Source: Allodiplogaster sudhausi
Taxonomy: Eukaryota > Nematoda > Chromadorea > Rhabditida > Diplogasteridae
DNA length: 64,000 nt
Assembly (NCBI GenBank): GCA_945643635.1
Contig: CALZFC010000103.1
Span: 489,501-553,500, forward strand
Direction: 5' to 3'
Made by a program: the position numbers and the translations under genes
Notes under the pieces: model-generated
Databases searched by the model: none
What the model saw: only the letters and a program-made list of their open reading frames with translations
Told to the model about the DNA's origin: nothing
Part shown: one piece after another, positions 22,601 through 33,102 of the stretch
How the letters are laid out: the number at the start of each line of letters is the position of its first letter
Numbering within the stretch: position 1 is the first letter of the stretch

Positions 22601-24588
22601 GAAAGGCTGACTATCCTATTGCTGTCGGCAAGATTCGCCTCTACGTGCCGAATCTGGCCGAGCTGGAGACGAGCGTTGAGTCGCAGGTTGTCTCCATCGC
22701 CGACACGCCGTGGTATGTTTGCCCTTTATGTATCAATGGAGAATGACTTATTAGAGCAGCAGCGGTGTCCCAACACAAAAAGTTTAGAAAACTTGTTGAG
22801 AAAAAAAAATTACGCAAAGGTCAGCTTATTGTTAGATTTTCGCTCATCCGAAAAAATTGCGAAGCTCATGGCGTTCAAATAGTGTTACCCAAAGAATCGT
22901 TAAATAATCTTTCAGGAGTTTGGTTGTGAAGCCGCACTCCGTTTACCCCGCGAACGTCAAGTATTTTTCCGCCTTCGTCCGCTGCAATTTTCTATATTAT
23001 TTCCACCGTTCCAATCCACATTGGAGCTGCGAAGCGTCCGCAATCATCGAACTTCTGTCGCCGAAAGTCGGCCAGAAGTCACACCGTGTCGGACCGGTTG
23101 GTATAGTCGTCAATAGAGTTTCGAATAGTATGTCTTGAATTACATCTCATGTAGATTATCTTGAGTTTATGCGGCGCACCTACTGCACCAAGCAAAAAAG
23201 CCGTGGATATCCGTCGTTCATCGCGCAGGACAAGGCGCTGGATCCGGAAAATGGCTTCATTCGCGACGAGGACGGCGGAGTCGTCTTTAAGGCGACGATC
23301 ACCGTTACAAAAGTCATCGGCTTGTCGTACGTAATTTTGAAGTTTTTTTCTTGCTGCCATTTAAGATGTTTCATTTCATTTTCTTTAAAACATAATTATT
23401 TTCCTTTCAGTGAGCCGACTCTCTTCGACTTCACGGCACCTCAGCCGAATCTCACGGACGTCGCTCTCATCGTGGAGGGGAAGCCAGTTCACGTCAGCAA
23501 GACAGTATCTTATCTCTTTATTGCTATTCAATTTTATCATTGACCATTGAATATTGCACTAAAAACTTTTCTCCCAAACTATAAGCTGAAGTCCTCACAA
23601 AGCAATCTCTTCCTTAAATGTGTTAGCCTTTTATTGCTCTAAGTCTTGCCACTTCATATCGATTTGTAAAGAATTAAATTGAAAAATATTTCTTCAGATC
23701 CTTTACTCCTTACAACTATATAGTAGTTCGAAATGTTATTTCTTCAGTACCTCGCCTACTACTCGCCGGTCTTCCACTCGATGTTCTTCTTGAACTTTCT
23801 CGAGAAGGAAAAGAAAGAGATTCCACTTGAAGACATCAAGTACGACGAGTTCCTGGAACTTCTTCACGTCATCTTCCCTTCTCGCAAACCGGTCGCAGGT
23901 TCTTCCTTTTCATCTCTTACTCGAGTAATAGAGTTCGACTAACAGAAGGAGTTTAGGCAGGATAAAATGTGGAAAACGTAAATATGAGGAGGTAGCTTAA
24001 AAAAGGTGCTTGAAATTTACATAAGAGTTGCTTTATGAGAGATTGATAAGAGTTTAAAATGATCTTTCAGTCGCCACGGTCGAGTCTCTTCTTCGCTTGG
24101 CCGACCGCTTCAGCATGCAGGTGGTGCTGAAATCGTGCGAGGAGTTCCTGCGAGGGCCGGACAGCCAGGAGCTTCCACTCGTGAAGAAGCTGCTGTGGTC
24201 TGAGCTGTACAGACTCGCCAGTCTGCAGGTGCAGACATCATTTGATTCGTTGTCGATAGAAGCGCTGCCGACCAATTTCGAGCGAAACAAATATCTTCTT
24301 GGGAGGAATAGCATTTGGCTGATTATTATGTTTATATGTTTTTTTTTTCGAATGGCTTAGGGCTTTATTAATCCTCGGGCTTTTTAAATGTTAAGACTAA
24401 TATCTTGCATGAGAAAAGCGTGTTTGAATACGGTAGACCTGCGTATTTGTCTTCATTTGCAGTCAGTCTGCGTGCAGTCGTTCAAGTCGGTCCCCGAGGT
24501 CAAGGCGCTCACTGCGAGCAAGGAGTACGGGGACTTTTCGGGCAAGCTGAAGGAAGAGCTGGCCGAGAGGATGCTCGAGCTGGCCTGA
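22601..24588 (+). CDS. BATH-C1: MATH-BTB gene lacking a visible first exon
   Basis: Exons 2-8 are 22601-22712, 22916-23096, 23166-23326, 23411-23504, 23748-23898, 24071-24228 and 24463-24588, all in consistent phase. MATH begins GKADYPIAVGKIRLYVPNLA and continues to PHWSCEASAIIELL and ALDPENGFIRDEDGG. BTB has LFDFTAPQPNLTDVALIVEG and YLAYYSPVFHSMFFLNFLEK. No exon 1 with an ATG is found. Compared with D, about 0.6 kb between the upstream block and exon 2 is missing, so the start is uncertain. In exon 3, 15 nt of the inverted copy C3 are replaced by 27 unrelated, T-rich nt, giving NFLYYFHRS in place of a short KEANPS-type loop. Exon 4 uses a weak TTGAG acceptor. It is either a functional divergent copy or recently lost. 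Confidence 0.65.
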
Positions 24589-24771
24589 GCTGGCACTCTC
24601 TGTGCATTTATTCGGCCTCTCTCCCTCATATTTTTCCCCCTCTTTCTCCCTATTCATATTTACCCATTTCTTCAATCACTCTCGCCCTTCTTCCCGAACT
24701 CTGACTTTACTATGAAATCGACCTTTAAAACTATTTATTTGTTAACAACCTCATCTTTTTTATCATGGTTT

Positions 24772-24870
24772 GTTCGAATTAGCAATTTCCCATTCGATAA
24801 ATTTTTCGTCTTCTTTGGACGATGTGAAGTGTGGCGTAAATTCGGTGAATACATACCGTATGCCTGCCTT
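24772..24870 (+). promoter_or_regulatory. Conserved upstream block, class 1 (D1)
   Basis: The block contains gttcgaattagcaatttccc, attcgataaatttttcg, attcggtgaatacata and accgtatgcc. It lies about 130 bp before exon 1 of D1. Very similar words in the same order occur on the minus strand before D3, B', G and J. Confidence 0.55.
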
Positions 24871-25001
24871 GGGCCCTTATTTATCCTTCCAGTCCAACTT
24901 TAAATATTTTTCAAAAAGGTCATTTTCTAATACGTGAGAAATCGTAGTTCTATGTAGTTTGCTCTTAGTTGCTTTCCTGGCTCCTTTTTGTTTCGTTCCA
25001 G

Positions 25002-27597
25002 ATCGTTCCGAATTAACCTCCAGCGTCTGCAGCGACATGGCAGGTGTAGCGATTTTTTTTCTTATTGTTTTTCTCTCAGTATTTTCTTTATTGTTTCCAA
25101 GACCTGATAGTCTTTGTCTTAAGTGGTCCCTTAGCTTTTTTTCAAAAGTTTTGGCATATTTAAATATATTAGTGTTCCTTCGAACATTTCGTCGCGAAAT
25201 TGCAGGAAAAGATGCTAATCCAATTTCTGTCGGCAAGATTCGCTTAGACCTGCCGAAGCTGGCCGAGCTGAAGACGCGAGTCATGTCGCCAATCGTCAAC
25301 ATTGCCAACATGCCGTGGTATGTTTATCTTTTTTTAAAGCCACTTTATAACAGTAGCGCAGTTGCGATTTTCCAACGCTCAAAATTTGAGAACAAGTGTT
25401 GATGAAGAAACTAAACATTATGTTAAAAAAAATATTAAGAACTCGAACCCATAAAGGACGGCGCCGAGATTTGGCCTGCCCGAAAGAGTTGGGCCAGCTT
25501 GCTGATGATGAGTCACTTACATAGTGGTACCCTGAGAATCTTTAAATATTCTTGTAGGAATATTTGTGTGGAGTCAGAGTGCTCGAAGCGCACCTCGAAC
25601 ATCAAGCATTTTTCCGTCTACCTCAACTGCAACGAGGCCGACCAGAGTCCGCACTGGAGTTGCGAAGCATCCGTGATCTTCAAGCTGCTGGCGCCGAAGG
25701 TCGGCCAGAAGCCGCACAGCCACGGACCGGTTAGTGTAGTCCTGAACAAAGTTTGTCAGACCTCGATTCTTATTAGAGGCACTAAAATTGACTAATCATC
25801 AGAAGATTCTCATGGACTAAGCGGTAAGTAGTTGTGTATTTCTCTGAGGAGTGCTTCTAGATAAGAAATAAGGTCATTGTTTCGATTAGAATGTAGAAGA
25901 GAGACAGTGTGTACTTTTGAACTACATCTCATTTATATGCATACACTACATGCCTTCAGCTTGCGGGCGCCTTCAGCACCAAGAACAATGGCTTGGGATG
26001 TGCGGCGTTCATCGAGTGGGACAAGGTGCTGGACCCTGCAAACGGCTTCATCCTCGAAGAGGACGGCGGTGTCGTGGTTGAGGCGGTGATCATCGTCAGA
26101 AAAGTCTTCGGCTTGACGTCAGTGATATTAAGTTTTTTTTCAATTTACGATAGATTTCATTGCTATTAGTGTTTATACAGCGTTTTTTTTTCATTTCAAT
26201 TTTCTCTCTCAGAAAATAGGCAATAAATGACGCTGTCATTTATTGCCTATTTTATAGGGTGGGGTAGGACGAGGGAAGGACACAATCAGGGTGGGTGTGT
26301 AAAATATCTTTTTAGCACTGCTCAAAAAGACGAGTTTCGAGATATTTGAAAAAGTCGTCTCGGTTTGCTGTTCTCTATTTTCTGTAGTATTTAAAAAAAA
26401 TTCAGTGTGCCGACTCTCTGTGACTTCACGGCCCCTCACCCGAATCTCACGGACGTCGCTCTCATCGTGGAGGGGAAGCCACTTCATGTCAGCAAGACGG
26501 TATCTTTCCTCTTTATATCTTATCTCTCTTTTGTTTCTCTCTTTTGTTTCTAAACCATTGTAATTTTTATGTTGTCTCGCTAAAGTGTATGCTGAAGCCC
26601 TCACAAAAACCATCATTTCCTTAAACGTATTAGCCTTTATTGTTGCACCTCGTGTAAATTCATGATATACATACATTAGAATTAAAACGGCTTTCTTCAC
26701 ATTCTTCACATGCTCTACTCCTCAAAACTTTATAAACCAAATTGCAATTATTTCAGTATCTCGCCTACTACTCGCCGGTCTTCCACTCGATGTTCTTCTC
26801 GAAGTTTGCCGAGAAAGAGAAGAAGGAGATTCCACTCGAGGATGTCAAGTACGGCGAGTTCGTGGAACTTCTTCACTTCATCTCCCCGTCTCGTAAACCG
26901 GTCGCACGTTCTTTCTTTTCATCTGTTTTTCGACAACAGAAGTAAGCGGATGTGAGTAAGAAGCTAGTACAAATTATAATTTGTTTAACCAAGAATGTGG
27001 ATAATAGAAAAAGAAAACGAGTACTTATTCTGGCCCTTCTTCATTTGAATGTGTTTGATAAGAGTTAAAAATAATAATAATCTCGCAGTTGCCACGGTCG
27101 AGGGTCTTCTTCGCTTGGCCGACCGCTTCTGCATGCAAATGGTACTCTATTCGTGCGAGGAATTCCTGCGAGGTCCGGACAGCGAGGAGATTCCGATCGC
27201 GAAGAAGCTGCTCTGGTCTGACCAGTACAGACTGGCCAATCTTCAGGCATATGCTTCATTTGATACATGTCACTGGATCAATGCAAATGGATTTGAAACG
27301 AAACAAATATTGTAATGGAACTACATAGGAGCACTCGGCTATTGTTGTATTTATATGTTTTATGAAAGGCATGGTTAATCTTAGGGGTTTTGAAATGTTA
27401 GGACGAGTACTTTAAAAACGAAATGCGTGTTTGAACAGAGTTAAGATGAGCGTATTTTTCTTTCTTTGCAGTCAATCTGCCTGCAGTCACTCAAGTCGGT
27501 CCTCGAGGTCAAGGCGCTCAAGGCCACGAAGGAGTACGGCGACTTCACGGACAAGACGAAGGCGGCGCTCGTTGAGAGGGCTCTCAAGCTGTCGTGA
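25002..27597 (+). CDS. BATH-D1: MATH-BTB gene with hybrid last exon
   Basis: Exons are 25002-25043 (ATG at 25,037), 25206-25317, 25558-25729, 25960-26117, 26406-26499, 26757-26907, 27089-27246 and 27472-27597. MATH has VGKIRLDLPKLAELKTRVMS and SPHWSCEASVIFKLLAPKVG. In exon 4 the usual WG reads LG. BTB has TLCDFTAPHPNLTDVALIVE and YLAYYSPVFHSMFFSKFAEK. The last base of exon 6 is C instead of G before the GT donor, and intron 7 starts with GC. The first part of exon 8 is D-type (SICLQSLKSVLEVKALKA). From about 27,525 it is identical to the end of BATH-B, so the gene is a D/B hybrid made by unequal exchange. The TTCCAG before exon 1 may be a cis or a spliced-leader acceptor. All phases are open. 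Confidence 0.75.
26213..26253. repeat. Perfect 41-nt hairpin in intron 4 of D1
   Basis: Two 19-nt arms beginning aaaataggcaataaatgac are exact reverse complements around a GCT loop. The hairpin recurs in D2 (31,643-31,683) and D3 (33,570-33,610). It may be a small MITE remnant or the stem of a hairpin RNA. Confidence 0.85.
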
Positions 27598-27882
27598 GCT
27601 TAGCTATCCTCCTCCTTGTAAAAGAGGAAGCCCAACACACCACTGCCTTTCCTGCCCCCTTTTCTCAATGTTCTGTCGCTCCCTCACTTTCTTTTTTTAA
27701 GCATTTGTTAGTTAACCGGATAGCATTACAATGAGATCCGCATCCACGAATTGATTTAAAGTACAATAAATCGTTCGGCTTTTACTTAGCTCCTTCACCC
27801 TTTGTCTTTCTTTGAAAGAGGTCATTCATAATTCTCCGTTTTTCGCCTTATTTCTTCGTTAAAGCCCGAAATTGGCTAATTC

Positions 27883-27968
27883 CAATTAGTAACTTTCAAT
27901 TCGATAAATTTTCCGCCATATTTCGACGAAGTGAAGTGATGGGAAAAATTCGGTGATTCCTAGTTGCA
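27883..27968 (+). promoter_or_regulatory. Conserved upstream block, class 1 (C2)
   Basis: This is the copy of the C1 block in the second tandem unit, with no difference of note. Confidence 0.5.
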
Positions 27969-28030
27969 ATTTCGGAAGATTGACATTTTTTTATTAGTGT
28001 TTCTTCGAACATATAGTGGCAAAATTGCAG

Positions 28031-30018
28031 GAAAGGCTGACTATCCTATTGCTGTCGGCAAGATTCGCCTCTACGTGCCGAATCTGGCCGAGCTGGAGAC
28101 GAGCGTTGAGTCGCAGGTTGTCTCCATCGCCGACACGCCGTGGTATGTTTGCCCTTTATGTATCAATGGAGAATGACTTATTAGAGCAGCAGCGGTGTCC
28201 CAACACAAAAAGTTTAGAAAACTTGTTGAGAAAAAAAAATTACGCAAAGGTCAGCTTATTGTTAGATTTTCGCTCATCCGAAAAAATTGCGAAGCTCATG
28301 GCGTTCAAATAGTGTTACCCAAAGAATCGTTAAATAATCTTTCAGGAGTTTGGTTGTGAAGCCGCACTCCGTTTACCCCGCGAACGTCAAGTATTTTTCC
28401 GCCTTCGTCCGCTGCAATTTTCTATATTATTTCCACCGTTCCAATCCACATTGGAGCTGCGAAGCGTCCGCAATCATCGAACTTCTGTCGCCGAAAGTCG
28501 GCCAGAAGTCACACCGTGTCGGACCGGTTGGTATAGTCGTCAATAGAGTTTCGAATAGTATGTCTTGAATTACATCTCATGTAGATTATCTTGAGTTTAT
28601 GCGGCGCACCTACTGCACCAAGCAAAAAAGCCGTGGATATCCGTCGTTCATCGCGCAGGACAAGGCGCTGGATCCGGAAAATGGCTTCATTCGCGACGAG
28701 GACGGCGGAGTCGTCTTTAAGGCGACGATCACCGTTACAAAAGTCATCGGCTTGTCGTACGTAATTTTGAAGTTTTTTTCTTGCTGCCATTTAAGATGTT
28801 TCATTTCATTTTCTTTAAAACATAATTATTTTCCTTTCAGTGAGCCGACTCTCTTCGACTTCACGGCACCTCAGCCGAATCTCACGGACGTCGCTCTCAT
28901 CGTGGAGGGGAAGCCAGTTCACGTCAGCAAGACAGTATCTTATCTCTTTATTGCTATTCAATTTTATCATTGACCATTGAATATTGCACTAAAAACTTTT
29001 CTCCCAAACTATAAGCTGAAGTCCTCACAAAGCAATCTCTTCCTTAAATGTGTTAGCCTTTTATTGCTCTAAGTCTTGCCACTTCATATCGATTTGTAAA
29101 GAATTAAATTGAAAAATATTTCTTCAGATCCTTTACTCCTTACAACTATATAGTAGTTCGAAATGTTATTTCTTCAGTACCTCGCCTACTACTCGCCGGT
29201 CTTCCACTCGATGTTCTTCTTGAACTTTCTCGAGAAGGAAAAGAAAGAGATTCCACTTGAAGACATCAAGTACGACGAGTTCCTGGAACTTCTTCACGTC
29301 ATCTTCCCTTCTCGCAAACCGGTCGCAGGTTCTTCCTTTTCATCTCTTACTCGAGTAATAGAGTTCGACTAACAGAAGGAGTTTAGGCAGGATAAAATGT
29401 GGAAAACGTAAATATGAGGAGGTAGCTTAAAAAAGGTGCTTGAAATTTACATAAGAGTTGCTTTATGAGAGATTGATAAGAGTTTAAAATGATCTTTCAG
29501 TCGCCACGGTCGAGTCTCTTCTTCGCTTGGCCGACCGCTTCAGCATGCAGGTGGTGCTGAAATCGTGCGAGGAGTTCCTGCGAGGGCCGGACAGCCAGGA
29601 GCTTCCACTCGTGAAGAAGCTGCTGTGGTCTGAGCTGTACAGACTCGCCAGTCTGCAGGTGCAGACATCATTTGATTCGTTGTCGATAGAAGCGCTGCCG
29701 ACCAATTTCGAGCGGAACAAATATCTTCTTGGGAGGAATAGCATTTGGCTGATTATTATGTTTATATGTTTTTTTTTTCGAATGGCTTAGGGCTTTATTA
29801 ATCCTCGGGCTTTTTAAATGTTAAGACTAATATCTTGCATGAGAAAAGCGTGTTTGAATACGGTAGACCTGCGTATTTGTCTTCATTTGCAGTCAGTCTG
29901 CGTGCAGTCGTTCAAGTCGGTCCCCGAGGTCAAGGCGCTCACTGCGAGCAAGGAGTACGGGGACTTTTCGGGCAAGCTGAAGGAAGAGCTGGCCGAGAGG
30001 ATGCTCGAGCTGGCCTGA
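28031..30018 (+). CDS. BATH-C2: tandem copy of BATH-C1
   Basis: Exons lie 5,430 bp downstream of those of C1: 28031-28142, 28346-28526, 28596-28756, 28841-28934, 29178-29328, 29501-29658 and 29893-30018. The predicted protein is the same as C1, including the T-rich replacement in exon 3. No exon 1 is found here either. The doubts about a functional start that apply to C1 apply here. Confidence 0.65.
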
Positions 30019-30201
30019 GCTGGCACTCTCTGTGCATTTATTCGGCCTCTCTCCCTCATATTTTTCCCCCTCTTTCTCCCTATTCATATTTACCCATTTC
30101 TTCAATCACTCTCGCCCTTCTTCCCGAACTCTGACTTTACTATGAAATCGACCTTTAAAACTATTTATTTGTTAACAACCTCATCTTTTTTATCATGGTT
30201 T

Positions 30202-30300
30202 GTTCGAATTAGCAATTTCCCATTCGATAAATTTTTCGTCTTCTTTGGACGATGTGAAGTGTGGCGTAAATTCGGTGAATACATACCGTATGCCTGCCTT
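30202..30300 (+). promoter_or_regulatory. Conserved upstream block, class 1 (D2)
   Basis: This is the copy of the D1 block in the second tandem unit, about 130 bp before exon 1 of D2. Confidence 0.55.
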
Positions 30301-30431
30301 GGGCCCTTATTTATCCTTCCAGTCCAACTTTAAATATTTTTCAAAAAGGTCATTTTCTAATACGTGAGAAATCGTAGTTCTATGTAGTTTGCTCTTAGTT
30401 GCTTTCCTGGCTCCTTTTTGTTTCGTTCCAG

Positions 30432-33102
30432 ATCGTTCCGAATTAACCTCCAGCGTCTGCAGCGACATGGCAGGTGTAGCGATTTTTTTTCTTATTGTTT
30501 TTCTCTCAGTATTTTCTTTATTGTTTCCAAGACCTGATAGTCTTTGTCTTAAGTGGTCCCTTAGCTTTTTTTCAAAAGTTTTGGCATATTTAAATATATT
30601 AGTGTTCCTTCGAACATTTCGTCGCGAAATTGCAGGAAAAGATGCTAATCCAATTGCTGTCGGCAAGATTCGCTTAGACCTGCCGAAGCTGGCCGAGCTG
30701 AAGACGCGAGTCATGTCGCCAATCGTCAACATTGCCAACATGCCGTGGTATGTTTATCTTTTTTTAAAGCCACTTTATAACAGTAGCGCAGTTGCGATTT
30801 TCCAACGCTCAAAATTTGAGAACAAGTGTTGATGAAGAAACTAAACATTATGTTAAAAAAAATATTAAGAACTCGAACCCATAAAGGACGGCGCCGAGAT
30901 TTGGCCTGCCCGAAAGAGTTGGGCCAGCTTGCTGATGATGAGTCACTTACATAGTGGTACCCTGAGAATCTTTAAATATTCTTGTAGGAATATTTGTGTG
31001 GAGTCAGAGTGCTCGAAGCGCACCTCGAACATCAAGCATTTTTCCGTCTACCTCAACTGCAACGAGGCCGACCAGAGTCCGCACTGGAGTTGCGAAGCAT
31101 CCGTGATCTTCAAGCTGCTGGCGCCGAAGGTCGGCCAGAAGCCGCACAGCCACGGACCGGTTAGTGTAGTCCTGAACAAAGTTTGTCAGACCTCGATTCT
31201 TATTAGAGGCACTAAAATTGACTAATCATCAGAAGATTCTCATGGACTAAGCGGTAAGTAGTTGTGTATTTCTCTGAGGAGTGCTTCTAGATAAGAAATA
31301 AGGTCATTGTTTCGATTAGAATGTAGAAGAGAGACAGTGTGTACTTTTGAACTACATCTCATTTATATGCATACACTACATGCCTTCAGCTTGCGGGCGC
31401 CTTCAGCACCAAGAACAATGGCTTGGGATGTGCGGCGTTCATCGAGTGGGACAAGGTGCTGGACCCTGCAAACGGCTTCATCCTCGAAGAGGACGGCGGT
31501 GTCGTGGTTGAGGCGGTGATCATCGTCAGAAAAGTCTTCGGCTTGACGTCAGTGATATTAAGTTTTTTTTCAATTTACGATAGATTTCATTGCTATTAGT
31601 GTTTATACAGCGTTTTTTTTTCATTTCAATTTTCTCTCTCAGAAAATAGGCAATAAATGACGCTGTCATTTATTGCCTATTTTATAGGGTGGGGTAGGAC
31701 GAGGGAAGGACACAATCAGGGTGGGTGTGTAAAATATCTTTTTAGCACTGCTCAAAAAGACGAGTTTCGAGATATTTGAAAAAGTCGTCTCGGTTTGCTG
31801 TTCTCTATTTTCTGTAGTATTTAAAAAAAATTCAGTGTGCCGACTCTCTGTGACTTCACGGCCCCTCACCCGAATCTCACGGACGTCGCTCTCATCGTGG
31901 AGGGGAAGCCACTTCATGTCAGCAAGACGGTATCTTTCCTCTTTATATCTTATCTCTCTTTTGTTTCTCTCTTTTGTTTCTAAACCATTGTAATTTTTAT
32001 GTTGTCTCGCTAAAGTGTATGCTGAAGCCCTCACAAAAACCATCATTTCCTTAAACGTATTAGCCTTTATTGTTGCACCTCGTGTAAATTCATGATATAC
32101 ATACATTAGAATTAAAACGGCTTTCTTCACATTCTTCACATGCTCTACTCCTCAAAACTTTATAAACCAAATTGCAATTATTTCAGTATCTCGCCTACTA
32201 CTCGCCGGTCTTCCACTCGATGTTCTTCTCGAAGTTTGCCGAGAAAGAGAAGAAGGAGATTCCACTCGAGGATGTCAAGTACGGCGAGTTCGTGGAACTT
32301 CTTCACTTCATCTCCCCGTCTCGTAAACCGGTCGCACGTTCTTTCTTTTCATCTGTTTTTCGACAACAGAAGTAAGCGGATGTGAGTAAGAAGCTAGTAC
32401 AAATTATAATTTGTTTAACCAAGAATGTGGATAATAGAAAAAGAAAACGAGTACTTATTCTGGCCCTTCTTCATTTGAATGTGTTTGATAAGAGTTAAAA
32501 ATAATAATAATCTCGCAGTTGCCACGGTCGAGGGTCTTCTTCGCTTGGCCGACCGCTTCTGCATGCAAATGGTACTCTATTCGTGCGAGGAATTCCTGCG
32601 AGGTCCGGACAGCGAGGAGATTCCGATCGCGAAGAAGCTGCTCTGGTCTGACCAGTACAGACTGGCCAATCTTCAGGCATATGCTTCATTTGATACATGT
32701 CACTGGATCAATGCAAATGGATTTGAAACGAAACAAATATTGTAATGGAACTACATAGGAGCACTCGGCTATTGTTGTATTTATATGTTTTATGAAAGGC
32801 ATGGTTAATCTTAGGGGTTTTGAAATGTTAGGACGAGTACTTTAAAAACGAAATGCGTGTTTGAACAGAGTTAAGATGAGCGTATTTTTCTTTCTTTGCA
32901 GTCAATCTGCCTGCAGTCACTCAAGTCGGTCCTCGAGGTCAAGGCGCTCAAGGCAACTAGGGAGTTCCGAGACTTCTCATGCAAGGTCAAGGAATCTCCT
33001 TCTTCTCTTTCTCGGCAAATTTCGAGAAGAACATCGAGTGGAAGACCGGCGAGTAGTAGGCGAGATACTGAAATAATTGCAATTTGGTTTATAAAGTTTT
33101 GA
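30432..33102 (+). pseudogene. BATH-D2: MATH-BTB gene whose last exon runs into inverted sequence
   Basis: Exons 1-7 match D1 at +5,430: 30432-30473, 30636-30747, 30988-31159, 31390-31547, 31836-31929, 32187-32337 and 32519-32676. One substitution in exon 2 changes Ser to Ala (PIAVGKIRL). Exon 8 starts at 32,902 with native D sequence (SICLQSLKSVLEVKALKA, then REFRDFSCKVKE). At about 32,992 it fuses to the reverse complement of a D exon 6. The frame stays open to TGA at 33,100-33,102, giving a Ser/Arg-rich tail (SPSSLSRQISRRTSSGRPAS) unrelated to the family ending. The MATH and BTB core is intact, so a protein with a novel tail is possible. I call it damaged because the conserved C-terminus is lost. 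Confidence 0.7.

Larger units (their letters stand above)
22074..27503 (+). repeat. Tandem repeat unit 1 (5,430 bp) carrying C1 and D1
   Basis: Coordinates in this unit recur exactly 5,430 bp further on. Only a handful of substitutions are visible, for example cgtatagtgg/catatagtgg near 22,580, atttctg/attgctg near 25,226 and gagcgaaac/gagcggaac near 24,282. Both ends lie in a 21-bp stretch common to exon 8 of BATH-B and BATH-D (22,074-22,094 and 27,504-27,524), the expected footprint of unequal exchange. Confidence 0.9.
27504..32933 (+). repeat. Tandem repeat unit 2 (5,430 bp) carrying C2 and D2
   Basis: This is the second copy of the unit at 22,074-27,503, collinear with constant offset 5,430 and nearly identical including introns and intergenic DNA. 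The duplication is therefore very recent, has been homogenised, or is an assembly artefact. Confidence 0.9.

Noticed and set aside
24959..25402. 147-aa frame that could look like a signal-peptide start for BATH-D1
   Set aside because: The start codon is TTG and the frame reads through intron 1. The splice-supported exon 1 begins at 25,002.
26236..26709. 157-aa minus-strand frame in BATH-D1 (and copies in D2 and D3)
   Set aside because: It runs antisense across an intron hairpin, exon 5 and intron 5 of D. The open frame reflects base composition and not a gene.
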